Shown here: positions 47,790 through 58,889 of the stretch, one piece after another | Position numbering within the stretch: position 1 is the stretch's first letter | Layout: the number at the start of each line of letters is the position of its first letter | Source: Glandiceps talaboti | Lineage: Eukaryota > Hemichordata > Enteropneusta > Spengelidae | Length of the DNA: 64,000 nt | NCBI RefSeq assembly: GCF_964340395.1 | Contig: NC_135567.1 | Span: forward strand, 6,903,399 to 6,967,398 | Direction: 5' to 3' | Notes under the pieces: generated by a model | What the model was told of the DNA's origin: nothing | Database searches by the model: none | Seen by the model: the letters and a program-made list of their open reading frames with translations, nothing else | Translations under genes and position numbers: made by a program

Positions 47790-49505
47790 GTGAACGAACT
47801 TACGCATATCGTAAGTACAGTACTAGCAGTAGTAGTAAGAAAACCGTCTAGAAACGGGACAACTACCGATTACCAGATTTAACGATTTCGATATTACCGT
47901 ATCACTTTCTTCTAACGATGTCTTTAGACCTTAAAAAGTACAAAGATTCCCCCCCCCCCCACATTTTGGAGAAAACTGATACTCAATCAATGAATTGTAC
48001 GGTGTACGCCGGCGTACAGTTTGACGTTGTACTGAACGATAACAGCTGATAACAATTTGACGATTACCTATTGCGCTGACATTGATCATACCTAGTATTC
48101 AACCGAAATAGCTATAAACATCATTTGATTCAAAAATTAAACTAGAATTTTGAGGGAATGCTATTGATTTTCGAACAAATGCAAAATTCAACACCAAAAT
48201 TTATTTACGGACGATACGATGGCGGCCAATGTACAACATATTATAATGTTGTTCAGGCCCCGGGGTCCAGACGATCGGGATTTCTTTTTTCAATCGTTCT
48301 CAAATCGAACAAGACTTTATTTCTGAGTGAAAAGTATTTTCGACTTACAGCTCATAAACAAATCCAGTGAAAAAATGTAAAAAACTTTATACTTTCAACA
48401 ATTTTGTAAGTATACCGCGCAACTTAATTTTAAAACTTCGGACACCCGGCCCACCTGCCCCTTGCACTGTGCCCGCCATGTTGGATACGATACGAAACTC
48501 AGGTTTTAGACGCATCATAAATATATGTGACCGAAATAAAAGTTAAATTGTTTTAATCAAGATTAAATTATATTCATTGGGCTTTGAAGGAAAAAATGTC
48601 CAAGATGCAAGGCTTCAAAACAAAGATATGCTTTATAATGTACAACTACTAGTACAAGGGGGCATCCAGTTTACAAGTTTCATTTTGAAGCGACGGACAT
48701 TTTCTCAATCGATCTAGAATTAAATAACTTCATTTCTGCCAGAATATTTTCGTCACACAGCCAAACCATATACTTTTGTTTTGATAGTATTGGGGTTTGT
48801 ATTTCAAAAAGAGGTTACGAAATATTGGCTTTGAAACAGTAAAATACTACATTACGAAGAATGAGGCAGTGGTGTTCAACAATGTCCGACCGACTGCAGA
48901 CATGATTTGACTTCTGACTGAATAATCTTTTTAGCTTAGAACTATCATAATAAACTATCAAATTTCTCCAAAAAAGGGGAATTATACTTACAATTTTGGA
49001 ATGATACTTACTGAAAAAGTTCTTCACTCAATCACTGTGGTCAGCCGAGCTCTGCACTCCACCACGGACTGAATCTGACGCGACAACTGTAAGTCACGTG
49101 ACAATTTACGTTCGATGTAGCAAACAGAAGTTTTCAGCGCATTGTCAAATATATAACTTCTGAGGAGCAATTTTAGAAGGGCCCAATCACTATATATTTT
49201 GGTTTTTGGGCGTAAAAATTAACAATAATCCTCGAGACTTGGCGAATATGTCCGTTTGAGTCTCGGTAACATGTATGTGGAGAGATAATACAGATATTAT
49301 ATGAAAATTAAGATTTAAATTTAAAAAAACCTCACTTCCCCCCATGGTTGACTTTTTATGCATCGAACATATAAACTGTCGATTTTGGAGTCCCTGATAT
49401 CACCAATTTAAATCAGTTCCTGTGGTTGAAACCTGATATATGAGATTGTATTATCATTCCCTGTTGTGTCAATCTTTAACACTTCAAGAGGCACATCGGA
49501 AAGTA
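47790..49505. other. Unassigned DNA with two facing ATGGCGG starts
   Basis: A 35-codon plus frame starts at 48219 (ATGGCGGCCAATGTACAA) and a 30-codon minus frame at 48479 (ATGGCGGGCACAGTGCAAG). They face each other. A GTCACGTGAC E-box palindrome lies at ~49093. No gene could be assembled. Confidence 0.35.
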
Positions 49506-49519
49506 TTGAATCATAATCT

Positions 49520-49719
<200 letters not shown>

Positions 49720-49784
49720 TTGGTAGTACTGGAACTCTTTCTTGGGTGTAACTCGGAGTTTCACGCATATTGCGATCATCAGAC

Positions 49785-51592
49785 ACTCATATCACTACAT
49801 ACTACTGCATACTGGCTTTGTATTCATATCACTACATACTACTACATAATGGCTTTGTAATCATATCACTACATACTACTATACCGGCTTTGTATTCATA
49901 ACACTACATACTACTACATACTGGCTTTGTATTCATATCACTACATACTACTACACACTGGCTTTATATTCATATCACTACATACTACTACATACTGGCT
50001 TTGTATTCATAGCACTTAGCACATACTACTACATACTGGCTTTGTATTCATAGCACTCCAGACTGGCTTTGTATTCATATCACTACATACTACTCCATAT
50101 TGGCGTTGTAATCATATCACTGCATACTACTACACACTGGCTTTGTATTCATATCACTACATACTACTGCATACTGGTTTGTATTCATATCACTACATAC
50201 TACTACATACTGTCTTTGTATTCATAGCACTACACACTACTGCACACTGGCTTTGTATTCATAGCACTACATACTACTACATACTGGCTTTGTATTCATA
50301 TCACTACACACTACTTCATACTGGCTTTGTATTCATAGCACTACATACTACTACATACTGGCTTTGTATTCATATCACTACACACTACTGCACACTGGCT
50401 TTGTATTCATATCACTACATACTACTTCCTACTGGCTGTATATTCATAGCACTACATACTACTGCACACTGGCTTTGTATTCATAGCACTATATACTACT
50501 GCACACTGGCTTTATATTCATAGCACTACATACTACTACATACTGGCTTTGTATTCATATCACTACATACTACTACATACTGGCTTTGTATTCATATCAC
50601 TACATACTACTACATACTGGCTTTGTATTCATAGCACTACACACTACTGCATACTGGCTTTGTATTCATATCACTACATACTACTACATAATGGCTTTGT
50701 ATTCATAGCACTACTTACTACTACATACTGGCATTGTAATCATATCACTACATACTACTATACCGGCTTTGTATTCATAACACTACATACTACTACATAC
50801 TGGCTTTGTATTCATATCACTACATACTACTACACACTGGCTTTATATTCATATCACTACATACTACTACATACTGGCTTTGTATTCATAGCACTTAGCA
50901 CATACTACTACATACTGGCTTTGTATTCATAGCACTCCAGACTGGCTTTGTATTCATATCACTACATACTACTCCATATTGGCGTTGTAATCATATCACT
51001 GCATACTACTACACACTGGCTTTGTATTCATATCACTACATACTACTGCATACTGGTTTGTATTCATATCACTACATACTACTACATACTGTCTTTGTAT
51101 TCATAGCACTACACACTACTGCACACTGGCTTTGTATTCATAGCACTACATACTACTACATACTGGCTTTGTATTCATATCACTACACACTACTTCATAC
51201 TGGCTTTGTATTCATAGCACTACATACTACTACATACTGGCTTTGTATTCATATCACTACACACTACTGCACACTGGCTTTGTATTCATATCACTACATA
51301 CTACTTCCTACTGGCTGTATATTCATAGCACTACATACTACTGCACACTGGCTTTGTATTCATAGCACTATATACTACTGCACACTGGCTTTATATTCAT
51401 AGCACTACATACTACTACATACTTTGTATTCATAGCACTACATACTACTACATACTGGCTTTGTATTCATATCACTACATACTACTACATACTGGCTTTG
51501 TATTCATATCACTACACACTACTACATACTGGCTTTGTATTCATAGCACTACACACTACTGCACACTGGCTTTGTATTCATAGCACTACAGC
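49785..51592 (+). repeat. 37-bp satellite array, second locus
   Basis: Same 37-bp unit as at 5.5 kb, about 48 copies. The array contains an 879-bp higher-order duplication: 50143-50523 and 51022-51402 give the same 126-residue chance translation. Frames of 126-127 codons open across it only because the unit lacks stops in all forward frames. Confidence 0.95.
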
Positions 51593-51649
51593 CGAGTTTG
51601 TCATTTGAAACCTCAATAACTCTTTGTTTTTTAAAATTAAAATGGATTT

Positions 51650-51785
51650 ATTAGGGAGAGACCAGTTTTCACGGCTAGGGGGGGGGGGGCACCTCATTTT
51701 GGGACTCAATGAAGGGGGTGGATCATCATTTTTACAAAGTGAATAAAGGGGGGGAGGTCACCTTATTGTCAACAACTAAACGAAA
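51650..51785. repeat. G-rich dispersed repeat
   Basis: 'gagaccagttttcacggctagggggg' followed by spaced G-runs ('gaagggggtggatcatca', 'aaaggggggga') resembles the opening of the repeats at 33.99 and 41.86 kb but is diverged. Confidence 0.55.
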
Positions 51786-51889
51786 TCATGAGCCATGCTG
51801 CTGTACTAAAATTTCCATTCACGTGATAAAATAAATAAAATATACTAGCATATAGAAGCTGTGGGTGAATTGTTTGATCGAATTTAGTG

Positions 51890-52275
51890 TTCGGCTATAG
51901 TTTAACTTAATAAACAACAAATTGATGTATCTTCCAAATAAGTTGTATTTTTTCACATGTATACATATATTTCCATACATGCCCATAGTACCTCTATATA
52001 GTAACCTATGACCTTGACGTTACTGACCAATGTAACTAAACATTGTACAAAAAGGTCAGAGAGGTCACACCTAATAGCTTTGGATCCCTGCCATTTATTT
52101 CATTATTTGTTTGGATTTGTTTACTTAATTTATTGTGCAGCTATAGTTTAACTTACCTAACAACATATTGATGCTATTTCCTCAAATGTTGTATTTCTTT
52201 GTATTAATAAATATATTCATATATGTACCCATGGTACCTGTATATGGTGACCTCTGACCTTTGACATCTATCTTT
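51890..52275. repeat. ~250-bp tandem pair
   Basis: 'ctatagtttaacttaataaacaac...ttgatgtat' through 'gtaacctatgacctt' (51894-52015) repeats at 52141-52263 as 'ctatagtttaacttacctaac' through 'gtgacctctgacctttgac'. Confidence 0.75.
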
Positions 52276-53440
52276 AAAATCTAAACAAAAAATTATATTG
52301 TAAAGTACTGAAAATAGCCGGTTTTAAACAAACACAGGTTTGCAAAGAAATGTGAAAATGACGAAACAATTGAACTATGCTGTTTGTGGCATATACACTA
52401 AGAGGACTGAATTTTTTACTGACCAATGCAACTGCGCCCCCAGTGGCAAGATTTACTGTAACAGTTCTTTTTGGTCGAAATTTGTCAATTCTAGGAAAAT
52501 CATTCCTGTTTCGTAACTTTTGGGAGTTTTTCGACCAAATTCAATGAGTGTGTTTATGGTGTCATGTCTGATAACATATTGAGTCATTATGTTTGGAAAA
52601 TGTTGCATCATTTTTTAATTGTTGATTTTTTATATACTCCTTATTAATTTTTTAGTTTTACCAATTCTCTCCCATTTTTTTCAAAGATTACATTTTTAGA
52701 AAGCCTATACCATTAGCTTTCAGCAAACATATAGTTTGTGTGTATATGATTTAGTAGTACAAGAAAACAGGCCTACAGAATGTATACAAAAAAACAGCTG
52801 AAAAAGCTATGAGAACTTCACCACAGAGGGCAGTATATTTTGATAAAAAAACAGGTTTTTCTCATATTCCTTGATGGAATTTCTTGATGAAATTTTCAGA
52901 ATATATTATTCAATAATAAATGCATCCTGTCATACAAAAACTTTTCCAGAGCACACCTAATATTTATGATAATTAAATGTTTAAATTAACACTAACCTAA
53001 TACATAGGTTATACATGTAGAAATTGATACAAATTAATTAATTGATAATTGTTTTTTTCTTCCAAGATATACACTAATCTACAAATCCTTGTATCAGAGG
53101 ATAGAAAATAAGTATATGTATAACATATTATGATATAAAAGTGTTTGGACCAGTTTACATTTTTGGCAATTATGGTGATTCTAATCTGGCCACGCCCTTC
53201 CATGTATTAGAATAGGGAAAACATGAGTTCGTATGGTGACCACTGACAAATTATTAACACTTTGACTTTGAATATTGTAATTTCTAATGTTTATATATGT
53301 AGATATGGGGAGCTCAAAATAGATTTCATTATGAACATAGCTATCTTGTAACCATGGTAATTTAATGTCCAAATTGACCTTATAATACCTGCCATGCAAG
53401 AAAACCACATTCATTTCGGTGATAGATGCACACACAGTGA
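52276..53440. other. AT-rich DNA, no gene seen
   Basis: Short frames on the minus strand around 53009-53435 have no recognised motif and lack good splice boundaries. Confidence 0.4.
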
Positions 53441-53800
53441 TAGCCCTTATTAGTACTTAATAAGATCCTAGGAACAAAATGAAACTTGTTTTGAATATTA
53501 CATGATATAAAGTAATACCATCGAAAATCATTAAGTAAACAAACAAATAATAACAATTTGGCAGGGGTCAAAACATTTGTATATATTCAGGCCATAGATT
53601 CGTGTAGCTGTACATATTGGGCAACACTTGGGTCAATTATACCACCTTACTTATATCAATAATGAAACCCTAGCACAAAAGTAAAACCTCTTTTGAATAG
53701 TTCATGAGTCAAGATATTACCATTAGAACGTATTAAGTAAACATAGAAAAAAGAATAATTTGGGAGGGGCCACAACATTTGCATATATTCTGTATTATGT
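53440..53800. repeat. ~200-bp tandem pair
   Basis: 'tgaaacttgttttgaatattacatgat...attaagtaaacaaacaaat' with 'ggcaggggtcaaaacatttg' at ~53478-53580 recurs at ~53682-53783 with about 25 percent differences. Confidence 0.7.
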
Positions 53801-53886
53801 GTATCTGTATATTAGGCAAAACATAGGTCTTTTTAGCACAACAGAACTGATAAGGTTCAGAAGTATGGCAAAAAAAGTGTATATGT

Positions 53887-54111
53887 CTGTCTGTCTGTCT
53901 GTCTGTCTGTCTGCCTGTCTGCATGTGTGTGTGCATGTGTGTGTGTGTGTGTGTGTGCGTGCATGCGTGCATGCGTGTGTATGTGTGTATGTATGTATGT
54001 ATGTATGTATGTATGTATGTATGTCTGTCTGTCTGTCTGTCTGTCTGTGTGCATGTATGCGTGTGTGTATATGTATGTATATATGCATGCATACATGCAT
54101 GTGTGTGTATG

Positions 54112-54145
<34 letters not shown>

Positions 54146-54513
54146 TGCATGTGTGTGTGTGTATGTATGTATGTATGTATGTATGTATGTATGCATGCAT
54201 GTGTGTGTATGTATGTATGTATGTATGTATGTATGTATGTATGTATGTATGTATGTATGCATGTACGTACATATGTATGTATGTGTGTATGTTTGTCTGT
54301 CTGCATGTGTGTGCATGTAAGCGTGTGTGTGTGTATGTATGTATGTATGTATGTGTGTATGTATGTATGTATGTATGTATGTATGTATGTATGTATGTAT
54401 GTATGTATGTATGTATGTGTGTGTGTATGTATGTATGTATGTATGTATGTGTGTGTGGATGTATGTATGTATGTATGTATGTATGTATGTATGTATGTGT
54501 GTATGTGTGTGTG

Positions 54514-54544
<31 letters not shown>

Positions 54545-54545
54545 G
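53887..54545. repeat. Compound tetranucleotide microsatellite (TCTG/TGTA)
   Basis: Runs of TCTG, TG and TGTA alternate for ~660 bp, with one strand almost free of C. The long Cys/Val/Tyr- and His/Thr/Ile-rich frames on both strands are artefacts. Confidence 0.97.
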
Positions 54546-54639
54546 TAATGAAGTATGCATCAGTCTGTCTGTCTTTGGACACGATACCTCAAAAACCACT
54601 GCATATATAAAAATGATATTTGCTTGACATCTTCCATAT

Positions 54640-55640
54640 GGTAATCACAAGAACTGATTAGATTTTGGTAATATTAATGAGCGGGCATTTGCATAAGCGA
54701 TGTTTTTTTTGTTTTTTTAGAAATTAGGCTTTCTGCAAATTAAACGTGATTTTGTACATGCATTATCCATAACAAAGGACATATGTCGCATATAGTTTGT
54801 TGATGTAAATTATAGTTTTAAAATGAATAATTTGCATAATTAATGATTTGTAGAAATTAGGCTATATCTTATGTGAATGCAAACGTCAATATTTGGTACA
54901 ACAACCATAACAAAAGCACACGTTTAAAAAGGAAGTTGGAACAGTCTTTAGTTCTAATGAGTAATTTGCATAATTAATGATGTTCAGTAATTAAGCCATA
55001 TCTAAAGAACGCACACATCAATTCCACAACATTTAGTACATACACTAACCATATTAAGCAAAGTTTGTTGGCATAATATTTGGTTTCAATGGGTATTCTA
55101 CATAATTAATGATATTTGGTAATTAAGACATACCTATAGAATGCACCCTTCAAAGTTTATGTCCTTTGATATATCAACCATAACAATGCACATATATCCT
55201 ATAAAGCCTGTTGACATAGCTTTCATTTTGTAATGAGTAATTTCCATAATGAATGATTTTTGGTAATTAGTTTATATCTTAAAAATGCAAACTTCAAATT
55301 TCATTTAACTTGATACAGCCATCAACCATAACAATCACATGTGTTTGAAGTATATTTGATGTAGTTTTTCATTGTGATATTTAATTTGCATAAATAATCA
55401 TTTTTGATAATTATGCAACATATTTAGAATGCAAGCTATAAATTTAAGATATTTTAGGACATGTATTGATGATAAAAATGTGCATGTCTTGGTGTGTCCT
55501 TTAAAGCTTGTTGATGTAGCTTATAATCTTAATGATAATTTGCATAATTTAAGAAGTTAGATAATTAGGAAATATATTAACTGTGTAAACTCTAAATTTC
55601 ATATAGTTTCATATTACTTTTTTTCCCAATTAGTACATCA
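54640..55640. repeat. ~140-bp diverged tandem repeat
   Basis: About seven units, each with a version of 'aatttgcataattaatgattttt', 'gtaattaggctatatctta' and 'ataacaaatgcacat...tgttgatgtagctt'. Starts near 54700, 54835, 54970, 55100, 55240, 55385 and 55530. Confidence 0.75.
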
Positions 55641-56920
55641 TCTATAATACCAATAGCCCAGAATTTTGCATGCCAATATTTTGTTTAGGAAAAAATGTAA
55701 AAACCTTTATGGGTTCTCCCAGCATACAAAGTAGGTTTAATAGTTGACTTCCGGTTCTCCCAGCATGCAAAGTAGGTTCAATTGTTGATTGGGTGTACCG
55801 AGATACACCCAAACCCAATAAGAAGGTGCAATTCAGGGTTTGAAATTATGAAAATTAAAGTTCATGGAAGCAAGACAAGTTTTACTGATTTTTAAAGCCG
55901 TGTATCTGTACAACATTAATCCAAAGCGATTTCAAGTTAAGTGTTATAGATTTTTTTTAAATGAGTCCAATGTAAACCACTGTAAAGGGTGTCAAATAAC
56001 TATCTGAAATGTACGTTACATCTGGGAAGACCACAATATACATGGAATTATACAATAAAGCTTTTGTAATTTTACGATGTTACCTTATGTGTATTTTAAC
56101 TGAATCTCATTTTATGTGAAAAGCCATATGATGGCTGTGGTTGAATTTGTATTTCGTAGCAGTACTGGTCATATGTTATATGTGATATTATGATTATTAG
56201 GAATTTTGTGGCATCGGGTGCATCAAGCGTCTGCCATTAGGTGTATGTAAGTGACATGTCGTTTCATTTCAAATCGTTTTACTTAACATAGTAACTCAAT
56301 ATCTACTAAACCGATGTACCATAGTTGAAATTGCAAACCCCTTTAGAAAACGAATTGTTTGTTCAAATTTATCACCATTGAGTATGTAACGTACATTTCA
56401 ACCTTTTATATTTTCCAAGATTAGAGACGTCATTAGAAAAACCTTTTATTTGACATTTGTGTTGACAACTTGACATAACATACGTTTACGAAGACCATGT
56501 ACTGAAAACAACCCCATGAAAACCCCATTATTACCCCATGATAACCACATTATAGTATATTTTGCGCATGCGTAGATGATTTTCAAAAGAAAAATCAAAA
56601 CGGTCTGTTTTTTTTCAGAAAAAGTAAGCTTTTTAGATTAAAATGTTAAAGTAACGACTGTCCATTTTACATATCATAATCTCAAAATCGCATTTTTGAC
56701 ACTTAATTTTGTCTTTTAACGAACACTGAACATATAAACACGGTAACGGACATTTCCTTGAGAATCCTTAGTCTGTTTCATGAAACTTTGTTTGTGGAAT
56801 GTACTGTTTATATTGATCATAACTGCTGTAATATGAATATATGAAATGTAAACACAATGCTAAACGTCGCCTAAAGTCCTCATAATGTTATATCAAACAA
56901 TTCACATATCGGCAGAATTT
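55641..56920. other. AT-rich DNA, no gene seen
   Basis: A short pair of repeats 'ggttctcccagcatgcaaagtaggtt' occurs at 55713 and 55753. GCGCATGCG at 56566 resembles an NRF1 half-site. No supported frame. Confidence 0.4.
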
Positions 56921-56922
56921 AT

Positions 56923-57600
56923 TTATGGTATCGAACATTTCATGATGTATTGGTCATCAAACAGAGATGCCATTATTTCAATCATATTGTGATCGTCAAG
57001 GTTTTTTTCTGCCTTGCTTTTTGAGACAGATGAATTTAATTTAGTTGTGACTAGTTTATCTTTTCGGTTTTTATTCTTTTTCTGTGCCATGATTGGTTTG
57101 GTTGGGTACAGTTTGTTCAATAGTACTTTGAATTCTAACAAGTCCCATTGTTTTGCTAATTGTGTCTTTCATATAATTGGGACGCTTTGATATGAGAACT
57201 ATGTGTTGTCTTGAAGACTAGAAGATTCACTTGTGTTGGTGTCCGATTTCGGAGATATGTCTCTCTATTCTTATATTAGACTCCATCTATTGAGCGAACT
57301 ACTTCTGATTCATTTTATCCTCTTTGTGTCAGTTTGTTTATGAAGAATTCCATTTTGTTTTGGAAATTTTCTTCGTTTAACTTACTGCATGTTCGTATGT
57401 ATCTCATTGTTTGAGTTTGGGCGACACGATTGTCTGTGGAGTTACTGGAAAGTGTCAGTTGGTTTAGTATTTATTTTTGATATCCAATCTCTTAGTTTTT
57501 TTTTGAATCTCAGACCGTTGTGAATTACCAGCAGGTCAAGATGTACCACTTCCTTTTCCGAACTGACCAACGAAAATTTAAATGTTTGGTGTATCATTTA
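56923..57600 (-). mobile_element. Penelope-like element, reverse transcriptase remnant
   Basis: Minus-strand motifs in order, with frameshifts: FKFSLVSSEKEVVHLDLLVI (~57590), then KINTKPTDTFQ and YLHRQS in the next frame (~57460), then MRYIRTCSKLNEENFQNKM (~57400), then WDLLEFKVLLNKLYPTKPIM followed by KNKNRKDKLVTTKLNS (56960-57160). The KPTDTxxYLHxxSxHP wording and the PI-x-A-x-x-KNKN-x-KD-x-LV block are hallmarks of Penelope-like reverse transcriptases as I remember them. No GIY-YIG endonuclease was seen. Clearly inactive. Confidence 0.78.
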
Positions 57601-57776
57601 TGGTTTCACTCAATTAAAGCGGAGTGTCGGGTATAAAAGGCCCCCTAACTTATCGGGGGTTATTGTCAAATTTGAATACAGACTGTTAACAACGTCTTGA
57701 TTCCTCTCTGAAAAGTCGTGATAATAATGAGCAACTGGTGATTTTCGTAATAAATTTGGTATGTGTAGACTTGTGA
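57601..57776. promoter_or_regulatory. Candidate core promoter with TATA box
   Basis: TATAAAAG at 57632-57639 in a GGGTATAAAAGGCCCC context matches a strong TATA consensus on the plus strand. A hairpin CCCCCTAACTTATCGGGGG follows at 57641-57659, about where transcription would start. The next frame opens at 57777. Confidence 0.4.
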
Positions 57777-58100
57777 ATGTCTGTTGAATGCGGGTATGGT
57801 CCCAGAAAGGTGATATTTAAACATGGTAGAGACAATTTCGTACAAAACACGGTCAAACTGGGTCTGTTCGTTACTAGTGAAAAGTCGTTACTTTTCAAAC
57901 CCGGGATTAAAACGCCTGTCAATCACACTAGTTCAAATACGGGTACGTTAATCCACGAAAGTTTGTGTATCAATCAACGTTATCTTGAAGTAAATATGAT
58001 TTGTAATCAGTACCTCTCCATGCCCAAGCATAACGGTACATGCATGCTTGCTTTCAGAAAACATCTCTGCATTATTCCCGATGTCTATGCATATAAGTAA
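57777..58100 (+). CDS. Hypothetical 107-codon ORF downstream of the TATA box
   Basis: It starts ATG in weak context and encodes a protein without recognised motifs, signal peptide or membrane span. An opposing minus frame (57686-57922) is also open, so either or neither may be coding. Support is only its length in AT-rich DNA and the TATA box 140 bp upstream. Confidence 0.25.
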   Translation: MSVECGYGPRKVIFKHGRDNFVQNTVKLGLFVTSEKSLLFKPGIKTPVNHTSSNTGTLIHESLCINQRYLEVNMICNQYLSMPKHNGTCMLAFRKHLCIIPDVYAYK

Positions 58101-58434
58101 CGACTGAAAGATCTCAAAAAACAGAATAGCGAACACTACTAATAGGTTGATTTTAGCGTCTAACTGTTCAAGGAAACAACATTTTTATCAAGAGGATTTT
58201 GTTTACACCGGGCCATGTACTTCCACTGACCAAGTTTTCTGACATACGGAACGTGCAAACGATCAATTGTAGTTTTTGAGTCTAATTGTCAAAGTAGGAT
58301 AGTGAAAATAAAACTAATAAACGGTTAGGTCGGTAGTTCTCTTTTTGGAATATGTGGTGGCCCTGAAAAGGGCCGTTTGGTTTGTGTATGCCTTCGCACA
58401 CGAATACATAGTAACTTACAAACAACGTAGTACA

Positions 58435-58875
58435 CTACTCCCACCTATGACCGACGTACGGATTTCGGTGGTTTGGGTAGAGAGATCGTACGGAGTCTAT
58501 GACGCACTTTAGCATCACCTCTCTCCTTGTGACGACTACGCCATCCATACGCATTAGACGCCTCTTCTCTCTCAAGTACCGGTCGTCTCTCCATGCGCCA
58601 CGTCTATCTAGGAAGGTCCAATATTTCTTATAACGGACTTTCCGCAGACCGGCATTCTGGTCGCGTCCTTGCTGACCTGTGCCCAACCAACTTGGCTGTG
58701 AACTTGACGCACATGGTTGGCACATACAGTATCTGCATTCATCTGCAGACATCTCCCTCGGTACCTCGAGATCTATCTGGTTACCGATCGGCATACTTTG
58801 ACATGGCTCTTCAGGACGGTCGGGTGATCTGTCAACTACCTGAAGCTCCCAATCACAATGACTGAAAAATGCCAC
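58435..58875 (-). CDS. Exon with P2X7-intracellular-domain-like C-terminus
   Basis: A 146-codon minus frame ending TAG at 58435. The last ~30 residues (REVMLKCVIDSVRSLYPNHR, then YVGHRW) align by eye with the end of the P2X7 intracellular 'ballast' domain, which has the form ILPSCxxxxIRxxFPxxxxxYxGF. This domain is common in otherwise uncharacterised invertebrate proteins. A CxxCxCxxC cluster (CRYCMCQPC) and a basic RRGAWRDDRYLREKRR stretch lie upstream. An in-frame stop lies just above the frame, and acceptors TTTTTCAG or GAGCTTCAG near its start suggest a terminal exon. No transmembrane P2X channel body is present. Confidence 0.45.
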   Translation of the reverse strand: MAFFSHCDWELQVVDRSPDRPEEPCQSMPIGNQIDLEVPREMSADECRYCMCQPCASSSQPSWLGTGQQGRDQNAGLRKVRYKKYWTFLDRRGAWRDDRYLREKRRLMRMDGVVVTRREVMLKCVIDSVRSLYPNHRNPYVGHRWE

Positions 58876-58889
58876 GATGGCAGATTCTT

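Noticed and set aside
50143-51402. Paired 126-codon genes with identical proteins
   Set aside because: Both are the same stretch of 37-bp satellite, duplicated 879 bp apart.
53733-54627. Frames up to 288 codons on both strands (His/Thr/Ile- or Cys/Val/Tyr-rich)
   Set aside because: They are translations of the TGTA/TCTG microsatellite, open in several frames on both strands at once.
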